Positions 35,924 to 45,386 of a stretch of DNA of 64,000 bases are shown piece after piece. The translations under genes and the position numbers were made by a program. This DNA comes from Flectobacillus roseus (GTDB lineage Bacteria; Bacteroidota; Bacteroidia; Cytophagales; Spirosomataceae): assembly GCF_030056665.1 (NCBI RefSeq), contig NZ_JASHIG010000008.1. One strand, written 5' to 3'. The first letter of the stretch is position 1, and every line of letters starts with the position of its first letter. Under the pieces are notes generated by a model. The model was given only the letters and a program-made list of their open reading frames with translations. It did no database searches and was not told the DNA's origin.

Positions 35924-36541
35924 ATGATTTTTAGTCCTATTCAAAACTTAATTAAAGAATCAATAGCTCTGTTTGATACAATTTCAGACGAAAGAAAGGC
36001 TCTTTTATCACAAATTTCAGCTTATATAAGCGCACAAGTTGCCGAGGAACAGCCTGTGAGATTGGTATATATATGTACACACAATTCTCGCAGGAGTCAT
36101 TATGGACAAATTTGGGCAGGTGTGGCGGCTGCTTATTATGGTATTCCACATGTGGAAACTTATTCGGGTGGAACTGAAGAAACAGCTTTTAACGAAAGAG
36201 CAGTGGCAGCATCCGAACGATTAGGTTTTAACATTGAGAAAACTACAGATGGCGCTAATCCTGTTTATCAAGTCTATTTTGCTGATGAAGTAGCACCTAT
36301 TACAGCTTTTTCCAAAAAGTTTGATAGTGATGCTAATCCCAAAGCTGGATTTTGTGCGGTAATGACCTGCAATAGTGCCGACAAAAATTGTCCAGTAGTA
36401 TTTGGTGCGAGTGCAAGAGTGGCAACACCCTACGAAGATCCCAAGGCCTTTGATGGCACTCCAGAAGAATCTGCCATGTATGAAGCCCGTAGCAAGCAAA
36501 TTGCTTTGGAGACATTATATGTTTTTTCTTTGGTAAAATAA
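35924..36541 (+). CDS. Low-molecular-weight tyrosine phosphatase / arsenate reductase-like
   Basis: Cytoplasmic CX5R enzyme of 205 residues with P-loop 'ICTHNSRRSHYGQ' (nucleophile Cys51, Arg57). It has an N-terminal helical extension of about 45 residues. Downstream cysteines in 'VMTCNSADKNCPV' could serve as resolving thiols in an arsenate reductase. Bacteroidota ars clusters often carry this longer phosphatase in the place of classical ArsC. It starts a tight gene series with arsR 24 bp downstream. True arsenate reduction versus protein phosphatase activity is not settled by sequence. Confidence 0.8.
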   Translation: MIFSPIQNLIKESIALFDTISDERKALLSQISAYISAQVAEEQPVRLVYICTHNSRRSHYGQIWAGVAAAYYGIPHVETYSGGTEETAFNERAVAASERLGFNIEKTTDGANPVYQVYFADEVAPITAFSKKFDSDANPKAGFCAVMTCNSADKNCPVVFGASARVATPYEDPKAFDGTPEESAMYEARSKQIALETLYVFSLVK

Positions 36542-36565
36542 AAATTATTCAATCATTCAACCAAC

Positions 36566-36898
36566 ATGGGTATTACAAAAACAGATTTTTTTTCGGAGGA
36601 GCAAAATGACATAGCCACGATGTTTAAGGCAATTGGTCATCCTGCTCGGGTAGCCATATTGGACTATCTCTTAAAGGTAAATGCTTGTATCACAGGAGAT
36701 ATTGTGAATGAATTGCCTTTGGCACAACCTACCATTTCTCAGCATTTGAAAGAACTCAAAAATGCAGGGCTTATCAAAGGAGCCATTGAAGGGAACGCCG
36801 TATGTTATTGTATTGACGAAAAAGGAGTGGAAAAACTTCAAAGTTATTTCGGAAATATTCTTTCCACCCTCAATAGCCGTAAAGGTTGTTGTGAATAA
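36566..36898 (+). CDS. arsR: ArsR family arsenic-responsive repressor
   Basis: Winged-helix repressor of 110 residues. The recognition helix is in 'LPLAQPTISQHLKELKNAGL'. Cysteines lie at 41 (in 'NACITGDI'), 80/82 ('VCYCID') and 108/109 in the C-terminal 'KGCCE'. The classical 'CVCDL' pair is reduced to one Cys, so As(III) is probably bound by the terminal Cys pair with another Cys. It likely represses the promoter at 35155 and is relieved by arsenite. Flanked by phosphatase and DUF6428 genes, same strand. Confidence 0.88.
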   Translation: MGITKTDFFSEEQNDIATMFKAIGHPARVAILDYLLKVNACITGDIVNELPLAQPTISQHLKELKNAGLIKGAIEGNAVCYCIDEKGVEKLQSYFGNILSTLNSRKGCCE

Positions 36899-36937
36899 AA
36901 AATTAGCAAATTATTCTCATCAAAAACGCATAAAACC

Positions 36938-37411
36938 ATGAAACTTTCAGAAGTAAAACAACATTTAGCAACTGCCGAATCGGTAAATTTTCAATTAGCA
37001 AATGGCACTTGTGTACCAGAACATTTTCATGTAACAGAAGTCGGACTAATCACCAGACATTTTATTGATTGCGGTGGGGTGGAGCGCATCGAGAAGATTA
37101 TTAACTTCCAATTATGGGATGCAAATGACTTCGAACATCGTTTGAAACCACAAAAATTGTTGAATATCATCGCATTATCCGAAAATAGATTAGGTATTGG
37201 AGATTTGGAAGTAGAGGTCGAGTATCAGTCTGATACCATTGGGAAGTATGGATTAGGATTTGATGGCACAAACTTCCAATTGCTACCGAAGAAAACAGCT
37301 TGTTTGGCGCAAGATGCTTGTGGTATCCCTGCCGAAAAACCTAAAGTGCGCTTGAGTGATTTGCAAGCAAGTCAATCAGCATGCTGCACGCCTGGAGGCG
37401 GATGTTGTTAA
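36938..37411 (+). CDS. DUF6428 family protein of ars cluster
   Basis: Protein of 157 residues typical of Bacteroidota ars operons ('MKLSEVKQHL' start, 'VPEHFHVTEVGLITRHFIDC', 'GGVERIEKIINFQLW'). The C-terminus is cysteine-rich ('QSACCTPGGGCC', Cys149, 150, 156, 157), suggesting metalloid binding, possibly handing As(III) to the Acr3 exporter encoded next. Biochemical role unknown. The start is 39 bp after arsR. Confidence 0.82.
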   Translation: MKLSEVKQHLATAESVNFQLANGTCVPEHFHVTEVGLITRHFIDCGGVERIEKIINFQLWDANDFEHRLKPQKLLNIIALSENRLGIGDLEVEVEYQSDTIGKYGLGFDGTNFQLLPKKTACLAQDACGIPAEKPKVRLSDLQASQSACCTPGGGCC

Positions 37412-37543
37412 AAATGTTTAATGAGACTTCTTCGCATTATCAGGACTAAGTCTTTGGCATTCAGGTTAACAAGATTTATAAGAAACAATTTATATTTTGG
37501 CTTAAGGCATAATGCATATAGCCTAGAGCAAAAACGATACAAA

Positions 37544-38605
37544 ATGTCTGCAAATAATTGTGCCCCAGTTGTAGAACGCAAGCAACTAGGTTTTTTAGAT
37601 AGATATCTGACTCTTTGGATATTCTTGGCGATGGCGATTGGCGTTGGAATCGGGCATTTTTATCCTGAATCCTCCAATTGGATTAACTCATTTTCGAGTG
37701 GAACCACCAATATTCCATTGGCCATTGGCTTGATTTTGATGATGTATCCGCCTTTAGCAAAAGTAAAATATGAAAAAATGGGAGAAGTCTTTTCTAACAT
37801 AAAAGTATTATCAGCGTCATTGGTACTGAATTGGATTATTGGACCTGTTTTTATGTTCCTCCTAGCTATTACTTTTCTCAACGATTATCCTCATTACATG
37901 GTTGGTTTGATTCTGATAGGGTTGGCCAGATGTATTGCCATGGTGGTAGTTTGGAATGATTTAGCCGATGGAAGTCGTGAGTACGCCGCTGGACTCATTG
38001 CACTGAATAGTATTTTTCAAGTGCTTTTGTATAGCGTTTATGCCTACATTTTTATTGGAATATTGCCTACTTATTTCGGTATCCAAGGATTGAATATTGA
38101 GGTAAAAATGAGTCAGATTGCTGAGAGTGTAGGAATTTATCTTGGAATTCCTTTTGGTTTAGGACTTTTTAGTAGATGGATTTTAATTAAAACCAAAGGC
38201 GAAACATGGTTTCAGGAAACGTATGTGCCCATGATTTCGCCGATTACTTTGGTGGCGTTACTTTTCACGATTGTGATTATGTTTAGTCTCAAAGGGCAAC
38301 TCATTGTACAAATTCCGATGGATGTGGTACGTATTGCTATTCCTTTGGTGATATATTTTGCAGTAATGTTTGTAGTGAGTTTTATTATTGGAAAAAATTT
38401 TGGGGCAGATTATGCCAAGAGTACTTCTATCGCCTTTACCGCAACTGGAAACAATTTTGAATTGGCGATTGCCGTAGCAATTGGCGTGTTTGGCATCAAT
38501 AGTGGCGAAGCTTTTGCAGGTGTTATTGGACCATTGGTAGAAGTTCCAGCCTTGATTGGATTGGTAAACTTAGCCTTTTGGTTTAGAAAAAAATGGTACG
38601 CTTAA
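37544..38605 (+). CDS. acr3: ACR3 family arsenite efflux transporter
   Basis: Inner-membrane arsenite exporter of 353 residues with ten predicted membrane segments. Family features include 'FLDRYLTLWIFLAMAIGVGI', the TM4 cysteine in 'LIGLARCIAMVVVWNDLADG', and 'AFTATGNNFELAIAVAIGVF'. I use the ATG at 37544 ('MSANNCAPVV'); the frame is open 41 codons further but that tail is basic and not family-like. It follows DUF6428 in the cluster and depends on As(III) formed by a reductase. Confidence 0.92.
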   Translation: MSANNCAPVVERKQLGFLDRYLTLWIFLAMAIGVGIGHFYPESSNWINSFSSGTTNIPLAIGLILMMYPPLAKVKYEKMGEVFSNIKVLSASLVLNWIIGPVFMFLLAITFLNDYPHYMVGLILIGLARCIAMVVVWNDLADGSREYAAGLIALNSIFQVLLYSVYAYIFIGILPTYFGIQGLNIEVKMSQIAESVGIYLGIPFGLGLFSRWILIKTKGETWFQETYVPMISPITLVALLFTIVIMFSLKGQLIVQIPMDVVRIAIPLVIYFAVMFVVSFIIGKNFGADYAKSTSIAFTATGNNFELAIAVAIGVFGINSGEAFAGVIGPLVEVPALIGLVNLAFWFRKKWYA

Positions 38606-38651
38606 GCAGAGTGCTGAATTTCGAGTGCTGAGCTTTGAGTGTGATTTTGTC

Positions 38652-38688
38652 CTTGCCTAGTTCGAGACTAAGTCTTGAACTAGGCAAG
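38652..38688. terminator. 37-base near-perfect palindrome after acr3
   Basis: 18-base arms starting CTTGCCTAGTTC with one mismatch around a single centre base, followed by TTTTC. It likely folds as a strong hairpin that ends the acr3 transcript. Its core 'agactaagtct' is shared with the family C repeats near 51.4 and 52.2 kb. Confidence 0.6.
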
Positions 38689-38797
38689 TTTTCAAACAAT
38701 TTCGGATTTGTTTTTTTTGATTTCGGAAAAAATTCAGAAGACCATTTCTATTAGTTACATACTTTGCCTTAAACTAGAAATTTTCAGACATCAAGCT

Positions 38798-40009
38798 ATG
38801 AATACCGTACAACTTGGCTTAAAAGAAAACTGGAAGCAATTTTCGATTCTTGTCATCATCAATGCCTTTGTGGGAGGGATGATAGGGTTGGAGCGCTCGG
38901 TCTTGCCACAATTGGCTGAGAAAGATTTTGGGATTTCCTCTAAAACGGCTGTGTTTTCATTTATCATTGCCTTTGGTATCACGAAGGCAGTCTGTAATTA
39001 TTTTACAGGAAAACTTGCTAATCTTATTGGGCGCAAAAATCTCTTAGTGATTGGATGGGTATTTGCTTTGCCTGTACCCTTTATCTTGATTTATGCCGAT
39101 AACTGGAATTGGGTTATTTTGGCAAATATCTTATTGGGTATTAATCAAGGCTTGGCTTGGAGTATGGCAGTGATTATGAAAATAGATTTGGTGGGTAGTC
39201 AAAAAAGAGGTTTGGCGGTAGGAGTCAACGAATTCGCAGGGTACGTGTCGGTCGGGATTGTAGCATTTTTGACAGGATACATTGCCAATACTTATGGCGT
39301 GCGACCGTATCCTTTTTATCTGGGTATAGGTTTTTCGATCATGGGTTTGTTGCTTTCAGTACTTTTTGTCAAAGATACTCGCCTACATGTGGGGCAAGAA
39401 AGTACCCAAAGCACTATTCCTTTACTCAAAAATATTTTTCTGAATACTTCTTTTACGCATAAATCCTTGAGCGGAATTACACAAGCAGGTTTGGTCAACA
39501 ATCTCAACGATGGGATGATGTGGGGTTTGTTGCCCATTTTATTGCTCAATAAAGGATTTTCCCAAACTCATATTGGTATTCTTACGGCAATATACCCGAT
39601 GGTATGGGGATTGAGCCAGCTTTTTACAGGAAAACTCTCTGATGTATATTCCAAAAAGATGTTACTTTTTGGAGGAATGCTCTTTCAAGGAATTGCTATA
39701 GTGGCCTTGATTAAAGCCAATTCATTTGAAACTTTTGGGCTTATTGGCGCCCTTTTAGGTCTTGGTACAGCGCTAGTATATCCAACTTTCATCAATGCTA
39801 TTGCTGACTATACACATCCTTCACAAAGAGCCGAAAGTTTGGGTACTTTCCGTTTTTGGCGTGATTTGGGCTATGCGGCAGGGGCTTTGTTGACAGGTAT
39901 TTTGGCAGATTATTTCGGCATAGAAATGTCTATCTTGTTGATTGGTATTCTTACGATTATTTCTTCTTTGGTCATATTGGTTCGTGTTGGAAAACCTTTT
40001 ACAATTTGA
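38798..40009 (+). CDS. MFS transporter associated with ars cluster
   Basis: Major facilitator of 403 residues from the ATG at 38798 (upstream 30 codons look like leader). Twelve membrane segments; 'GKLANLIGRKNLLVIGW' and 'FTGKLSDVYSKKMLLFGG' are the two cytoplasmic loop-2/3 type motifs, and 'GVNEFAGYVSVGIVAFLTGY' resembles antiporter motif C. Position next to acr3 suggests a metalloid or organoarsenical exporter, but it lacks a neighbouring GAPDH gene that would mark ArsJ. A general drug exporter is equally possible. Confidence 0.8.
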   Translation: MNTVQLGLKENWKQFSILVIINAFVGGMIGLERSVLPQLAEKDFGISSKTAVFSFIIAFGITKAVCNYFTGKLANLIGRKNLLVIGWVFALPVPFILIYADNWNWVILANILLGINQGLAWSMAVIMKIDLVGSQKRGLAVGVNEFAGYVSVGIVAFLTGYIANTYGVRPYPFYLGIGFSIMGLLLSVLFVKDTRLHVGQESTQSTIPLLKNIFLNTSFTHKSLSGITQAGLVNNLNDGMMWGLLPILLLNKGFSQTHIGILTAIYPMVWGLSQLFTGKLSDVYSKKMLLFGGMLFQGIAIVALIKANSFETFGLIGALLGLGTALVYPTFINAIADYTHPSQRAESLGTFRFWRDLGYAAGALLTGILADYFGIEMSILLIGILTIISSLVILVRVGKPFTI

Positions 40010-40161
40010 AAATTTGGTAATTTGAAGATTTGAAAATATGTTTTATTAGATACCCAATAACTGAAAGCCGATAACCGATAGCTCAAAGCCTAAACTCACC
40101 CTTAACATTAATTTAACATTGGAATACATATTAGTTAATATTGGCGATGTAAGTTTGTACC

Positions 40162-40518
40162 ATGAAATTCTGGAGACATATCGTCATAACACTAATCACA
40201 CTCTTTTCAATTAGCACGAAGGAGTCTGTGGTAAGTCATGAGCACAAGCTTGCTCATGTAGCGACGAAATCCGTTTCTCACCAATCCAATCAATTCGCCA
40301 TAAAATTACTAAGTGTAGCAGACAGCCAGACCGATACTTCTCTTGAAAATATAGAGTCAGATGATTCTGATGATATTCAAGAAGTTAAGGCTTCAATGTC
40401 ACATGAAATAGAAACCATTTCTACTTTTCATTTGTCATTGTCGAAAAGCTTGATTACCCAAACTAGAAGTCTATTTAAGTTTGGACGCTACATTTTATTT
40501 TTACAACTCCTCATTTAA
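40162..40518 (+). CDS. Small exported hypothetical protein before TonB receptor
   Basis: Protein of 118 residues with a possible signal or anchor ('HIVITLITLFSIST'), a His/Ser-rich stretch ('SHEHKLAHVATKSVSHQSNQ'), an acidic run ('ENIESDDSDDIQEV') and a hydrophobic C-terminus ('LFKFGRYILFLQLLI'). No family recognised. The TonB receptor starts 87 bp downstream on the same strand, so the two are probably co-transcribed. His and Asp clusters could bind metal, but this is speculation. Confidence 0.55.
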   Translation: MKFWRHIVITLITLFSISTKESVVSHEHKLAHVATKSVSHQSNQFAIKLLSVADSQTDTSLENIESDDSDDIQEVKASMSHEIETISTFHLSLSKSLITQTRSLFKFGRYILFLQLLI

Positions 40519-40604
40519 GATTTTCCTAAATCTTCCTAATCACTTTTTCTTGCATTCATCTTGAATGCAACATGGTATTTCTTTATTCACTCTTTCGTAA
40601 AATC

Positions 40605-43600
40605 ATGAAAACGAACGTTTACGCTAAACAACTTTCACAGTTGTTGACAGTTATCGCTTTATTTTTATTAAGCATGACTGCAATTCAAGCTCAAGTAACA
40701 ACATCTTCTATTTCTGGAAAAGTAAAAGACAAAACTGGTCAGGAAGTACCAGGGGCGTCGGTTATTGCTACGTATTTGCCAACTGGTGCCAAATACGGTG
40801 TAGCTACAAGTGGTGATGGTCACTTTACTATTGCTAATATGAACCCGGGTGGTCCTTACAAAATCGTTGTAACGTTTGTAGGTTACCGTTCACAAGTCGT
40901 AGAGGGTATTACACTCAATTTAGGTTCAAATTCTAATGTTGATTTCGTGCTTCAAGAAGAAAGTACAGCATTAGCAGAAGTTGTCGTAAAAGGCGAAAAA
41001 GGGGGGGCTAAATTAGGTGCTGGCACAAATTTGGGCGAAGCGCAAATCAAATCATTACCAACGTTGAGCCGCAGTCTTACCGACATGACTCGTATGACGC
41101 CACAGAGTGCCAACAACTCATTTGCAGGTACAAACTTCCGTTACAACAACGTAACAATTGATGGTACAATTAACAACGATGCGATTGGTTTTAGCCCATC
41201 TTTAGGTGGACAAGGTGGTACTTCTGGTATGCCAGGAAGTAGTACTCGTACCAATCCGATTTCATTAGATGCGATTCAAGATATTCAAGTATATATTGCA
41301 CCTTACGATGTAAAAATCGGTAACTTCACAGGTGGTTCTATCAACGCTGTAACGCGTAGTGGTACAAATGACGTAACAGGTTCGGTATATGGTTTTGGTC
41401 GTAATGCAACAATCACTGGTCCAAACAACGCTGGTGATGGCGCTAAAATCCCAAGTAGCTATTATGACTACCAAACAGGTTTTAGAGTAGGTTTGCCTTT
41501 GATTAAAAATAAATTGTTCTTCTTTACAAACGAAGAAATCACTCGTCGTCAAGAGCCCCTTTTCTATGGTGCAGGTTATAAAGATGCCAATGGCAATACG
41601 CTTTCATTGATTGATGCAGCTACAGCTCAAAAAATCTCTGATTTTGTAAAAACTAACTATGGTTTTGATGTAGGTACGGCAGGAGATTATAACATTTCTT
41701 CAAGAAGTAATAAATTCTTCAACCGTTTGGATTGGAATATTTCAGATAAACACCAATTGTCACTTCGTAACAACTATATTACTTCAGAAGCGACCAACCT
41801 AGAAAGAGATGCTGCTAACTTCAGATTTGCGAGCATGGACTTCAAACAAGTTAATAACCAAAACTCGACCGTAGCAGAATTGAAAAGCCGTTTTGGTAAT
41901 GCTTCAAACAGTTTGATTTTAGGTTATTCTGATATTCATGATTACAGACAACCATTGAGTGGTAACGTTTCGATGCCACAAGTGGAGATTGCAGTAAATG
42001 GTGGAACAGTATTTTTCGGTAACGACCGTGAGGCTACAGTATTCAATATGCGTCAAAAGACTTTTGAAATTACGGATAACTTCACTTGGTTTAGAGGAAA
42101 ACACACTTTCTTAGTAGGTACTCACAACGAGTTGTATTCAATCAATTATGGTTTTGTAAACTCATGGAATGGCCGTGTGGCTTACAGAAGTTTGGATGAG
42201 TTTTTTGCGGGAAAAGTAAACCGTGTTAGAGGTTCATATAGCTTTACAAATAATGACCGTGATTATAACTTCGACAATCCTTATGCGAAATTCAACGTAG
42301 GAATGTACAGTGTATATGGTCAAGATGATATTCAAGTAAATGACCGTTTGAGATTATCACCAGGCTTACGTTTTGACTTAGCAACTACCGATTCTCCATC
42401 GATTAGTTCGGCTACTAAAAATACAGCCATTGACAAAAATGCAGGAACTACTTATACATCAACGCCTTTGTCACAAATCAACAACAAGATTTTTGGACAG
42501 GTATTAGTTTCTCCACGTATTGGATTTAACTATGATGTAAATGGTGATAAGTCGGTTATCTTACGTGGTGGTAGTGGTATTTTTACAGGTAAAATTCCAT
42601 TTGCTTGGTTAGGATATGCCTTCTACAACGACGGTGTTGGTTACGGTTCATTTGACGTAAACAACTTGGCAACAAAATCAGGCGTAAAAGGTGATGTATT
42701 GAAAGATGGTGCTAAAACTTTTGCTTTCAACAACGGTCAAGGTAACCAAACACAAGTAGACGTAGTAAGTAATAACTTCAAAATGCCACAAGTTTGGAGA
42801 AGTAGCTTGGCAATAGATTATAACGTAAAAGGTTATAAAATTACTTTGGAAGGTATTTATACAAAAACAATTAACGACTTGAAGTTCCAACAAGTAAACT
42901 TGAAAGACTCAGTAACATACTTCTCATACGATACTCAACACCAAATGCCAGTATATTTGTCAGGTGGTTCGACAGGTCAGAAAGTTAATTCTTCATTCTC
43001 GAATGCTTATATGTTGTCGAATACTTCACAAGGATATCGTTATAGCTTAACAGCTCAAATTGCTAAAACATATTCATTTGGTTTGAACGCTTCAGTAGCT
43101 TATACTTACGGACAATCGTGGGATTTGACCAACGGTATTCGTAACTCAATGGAATCTAACTGGCAGTTGAACCAGTCATTGACACCGAATGACCCAGCAT
43201 TAGCACACTCAAACTTTGATATTCGCCACCGTATTATTGCTTCTTTGGGTTATAGAAAACAGTGGAACAAAAATCACGCAACGCAGTTCTCGGCAGTAAT
43301 CAATGCTCAATCAGGTAATCCGTTCACCTGGGGTTTTGTGAACTCAACTATTGCTAACACTCCACAGGCTGCTGGTTTGGCGTATGTGTTCAAAGATGCA
43401 ACAGAAGCAACAAAATACATGGTTGATTACAAAGATGCTAGCGGTAACACCATTACAGCAGCTCAGCAAGCACAACAGTTTATGGATTTTGTAAACGGCG
43501 ATTCTTACTTGAGTACTCGCAAAGGAAACTTCACAGAGCGTAACACAGGTAGAACTCCTTGGAATACAACGGCCGACGTACGTTTGATGCACGACATTAA

Positions 43601-43868
43601 TATTACTACAGCAGGAAAGAAATCACATACCTTACAGATTTCACTAGACATTATCAACTTTACTAACTTGTTGAATAGCGAGTGGGGAAGAATCTACTTC
43701 GTATCAAATACCTTCAACTCAACAGCTAGTATTGGTTTAGTTCGCAAAAACTCAGGTACTGCAACAGACCCAGTGTACAACTTTATCAAACCAACTACAG
43801 CACCGTTCTCAGTTGACCAATTATCGTCACGTTACCAAGCTCAGTTAGGTTTACGTTATAGCTTCTAA
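40605..43868 (+). CDS. Oar-like TonB-dependent outer membrane receptor
   Basis: Outer-membrane receptor of 1087 residues from the ATG at 40605, chosen because it starts a proper signal peptide ending 'MTAIQAQ'. CarboxypepD_reg-like domain about 34-122 ('PGASVIATYLPTGAKYGVAT'), plug about 130-260 ('FAGTNFRYNNVTIDGTINND', 'GGSINAVTRSGTND'), then a large barrel ending 'LGLRYSF'. The plug wording is that of the Oar/OmpA-related TonB group linked to export or protein uptake, not SusC. There is no SusD next door. Terminator and a 169 bp inverted-repeat element follow. Confidence 0.92.
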   Translation: MKTNVYAKQLSQLLTVIALFLLSMTAIQAQVTTSSISGKVKDKTGQEVPGASVIATYLPTGAKYGVATSGDGHFTIANMNPGGPYKIVVTFVGYRSQVVEGITLNLGSNSNVDFVLQEESTALAEVVVKGEKGGAKLGAGTNLGEAQIKSLPTLSRSLTDMTRMTPQSANNSFAGTNFRYNNVTIDGTINNDAIGFSPSLGGQGGTSGMPGSSTRTNPISLDAIQDIQVYIAPYDVKIGNFTGGSINAVTRSGTNDVTGSVYGFGRNATITGPNNAGDGAKIPSSYYDYQTGFRVGLPLIKNKLFFFTNEEITRRQEPLFYGAGYKDANGNTLSLIDAATAQKISDFVKTNYGFDVGTAGDYNISSRSNKFFNRLDWNISDKHQLSLRNNYITSEATNLERDAANFRFASMDFKQVNNQNSTVAELKSRFGNASNSLILGYSDIHDYRQPLSGNVSMPQVEIAVNGGTVFFGNDREATVFNMRQKTFEITDNFTWFRGKHTFLVGTHNELYSINYGFVNSWNGRVAYRSLDEFFAGKVNRVRGSYSFTNNDRDYNFDNPYAKFNVGMYSVYGQDDIQVNDRLRLSPGLRFDLATTDSPSISSATKNTAIDKNAGTTYTSTPLSQINNKIFGQVLVSPRIGFNYDVNGDKSVILRGGSGIFTGKIPFAWLGYAFYNDGVGYGSFDVNNLATKSGVKGDVLKDGAKTFAFNNGQGNQTQVDVVSNNFKMPQVWRSSLAIDYNVKGYKITLEGIYTKTINDLKFQQVNLKDSVTYFSYDTQHQMPVYLSGGSTGQKVNSSFSNAYMLSNTSQGYRYSLTAQIAKTYSFGLNASVAYTYGQSWDLTNGIRNSMESNWQLNQSLTPNDPALAHSNFDIRHRIIASLGYRKQWNKNHATQFSAVINAQSGNPFTWGFVNSTIANTPQAAGLAYVFKDATEATKYMVDYKDASGNTITAAQQAQQFMDFVNGDSYLSTRKGNFTERNTGRTPWNTTADVRLMHDINITTAGKKSHTLQISLDIINFTNLLNSEWGRIYFVSNTFNSTASIGLVRKNSGTATDPVYNFIKPTTAPFSVDQLSSRYQAQLGLRYSF

Positions 43869-43941
43869 GAATAAGTTATTTGTTAACGGTGTATCGGTTA
43901 TTGGATGATGCTTCTACCAAGCATACTCTAACAAAAAAACA

Positions 43942-43980
43942 ACTCCCCAAAGTCTATTTGGCTTTGGGGAGTTTGTTTTT
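43942..43980 (+). terminator. Rho-independent terminator after Oar-like receptor gene
   Basis: Eleven-bp stem ACTCCCCAAAG / CTTTGGGGAGT with a nine-base loop, followed by TTGTTTTT. A textbook terminator for the + strand. Confidence 0.85.
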
Positions 43981-43996
43981 AAAACCTATTGACCCC

Positions 43997-44165
43997 GCTG
44001 TTTCAAGTTTAACAACTTGGAACAATAAATCAATTGTAATCTTCGACTGCAGCACTAGCACAGCCAATAGCAAAGATTGAATATTTTAGTGTATTTAGTT
44101 TGAGCAAGGTCTCAGTCGGAGACTGCTTTTTATTCGGCGTTCCAAGTTCTTAAACTTGAAACAGC
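43997..44165. repeat. Inverted-repeat element family B, copy 1
   Basis: Element of 169 bp with 28-base terminal inverted repeats. The left starts GCTGTTTCAAGTTTAACAAC and the right ends CTTAAACTTGAAACAGC, with two differences between the arms. Inner hairpin around GTCTCaGTCGGAGAC. An element of identical length lies at 50017. No ORF inside that could be a transposase, so it behaves like a MITE. Confidence 0.8.
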
Positions 44166-44191
44166 TAGGGAAAAAACTGGTGAATTAATAT

Positions 44192-45184
44192 TTATTTAAA
44201 AAGATTTATCTCGAATTGTTGTTTTTCAGAAAGATTACTAAAATTTTTCTCCCAATATTCTATAAATAGTTTTTTGTTACATTCTGATATTCTATTAAAT
44301 GCACTGATAGAAATTGCCCATGTTTTAATTCTAGTTGCAAATAAATTGGAAATATTTAGCTGTTGTTCTTCAATAACTGTAGTATTAAAGGTTTGGATAT
44401 ATTTTTTCATAAAGCCTGTGACAAATTTTTTATGAAATCCGATAATTACATATAAATGGTTATTTAATGGGATTAAATTTATAAATATATTATCGAAAGG
44501 CTTTTTTCTAAATACTGTCTTTATTAGCACAAATAGATTGCTTGTGTTAATTGGGCTGAATAATGCTGAAGCACACACATCCAATTTATGATATTTAAAA
44601 GTTTCAAAATGAAAATTTTCCAATGTTTTATCCTCGAATTCATTTTCGAACTCTTTCTTAAAAAATGTTAAATCATTTATACCCATTGATAAACCTTTTA
44701 TAAGTTCCTTAGAAGCACTCTCAAAATTAGAGGGTACGTATTGCTTTAACTCCTTGGAGTCTACTAACCTTTTTTCTGTTTCAAGAACTATTTCTTTTTG
44801 TCTAAGTTCTGAACACAAAGCTCTATATGCAAAAAGCATTTGAACTTCATAGCTATAAATATCAAACTCTTGTTGCTCTATGATTTTGAATAAATTAGTA
44901 TCGTGTAAATTACAATAAAGAGGTAAACTCATTCCTTTATTAATACTTATTTTCTTAAATGAAAACTGCCCATTTTTATTTCTTTCAAATGTGTTATTCA
45001 TCGAAAACTGCATGAAATGCTTATTTTCAGCAATATTACTAAGTATTCCGTTTTCTTGTAGTAAATGTGATTTGATAGAGAAATTATTACATTGCTCATG
45101 CAGACATTGCCATTTTTTATCTTTCATTTTCCTGTAAACCTCATCTATTGTTCTAAATACTTTTGATTCAAGTGACTCTGACAT
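44192..45184 (-). CDS. Hypothetical protein with putative zinc-binding motif
   Basis: Soluble protein of 330 residues, not recognised. The N-terminus has a candidate zinc site: 'WQCLHEQCNNFSIKSHLLQ' (Cys27, Cys32, Ser39-His40) with 'LYCNLHDTNLF' (Cys91, His94). Such C(x4)C...SH...CxxHD patterns occur in poorly studied, patchily distributed proteins. The rest is mostly helical with long charged stretches, ending 'LSEKQQFEINLFK'. It is more AT-rich than its neighbours, alone on the minus strand between two receptor/regulator operons and beside element B, which suggests horizontal acquisition. Confidence 0.6.
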   Translation of the reverse strand: MSESLESKVFRTIDEVYRKMKDKKWQCLHEQCNNFSIKSHLLQENGILSNIAENKHFMQFSMNNTFERNKNGQFSFKKISINKGMSLPLYCNLHDTNLFKIIEQQEFDIYSYEVQMLFAYRALCSELRQKEIVLETEKRLVDSKELKQYVPSNFESASKELIKGLSMGINDLTFFKKEFENEFEDKTLENFHFETFKYHKLDVCASALFSPINTSNLFVLIKTVFRKKPFDNIFINLIPLNNHLYVIIGFHKKFVTGFMKKYIQTFNTTVIEEQQLNISNLFATRIKTWAISISAFNRISECNKKLFIEYWEKNFSNLSEKQQFEINLFK

Positions 45185-45386
45185 CTTATTTCAAGGTTTA
45201 AAATTTCATTTAAACATAATTTAACAAGAAAAAATTACTCTTTTGTTTCAACTATTGAAACAAACTTTTAGCCTCACTACAATGATTAATACTGAGTCTA
45301 GACAATTAGAGATTTTGATAACTAGCAAGATTCCCTTGCTCTCCAAAAATTCAGAATTTATTCAGAATCTAATCCTAATTTTGAAT

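Noticed and set aside
43880..44080. 66-codon ORF after the Oar-like receptor
   Set aside because: It reads through a terminator hairpin and into the family B inverted-repeat element; not a gene.
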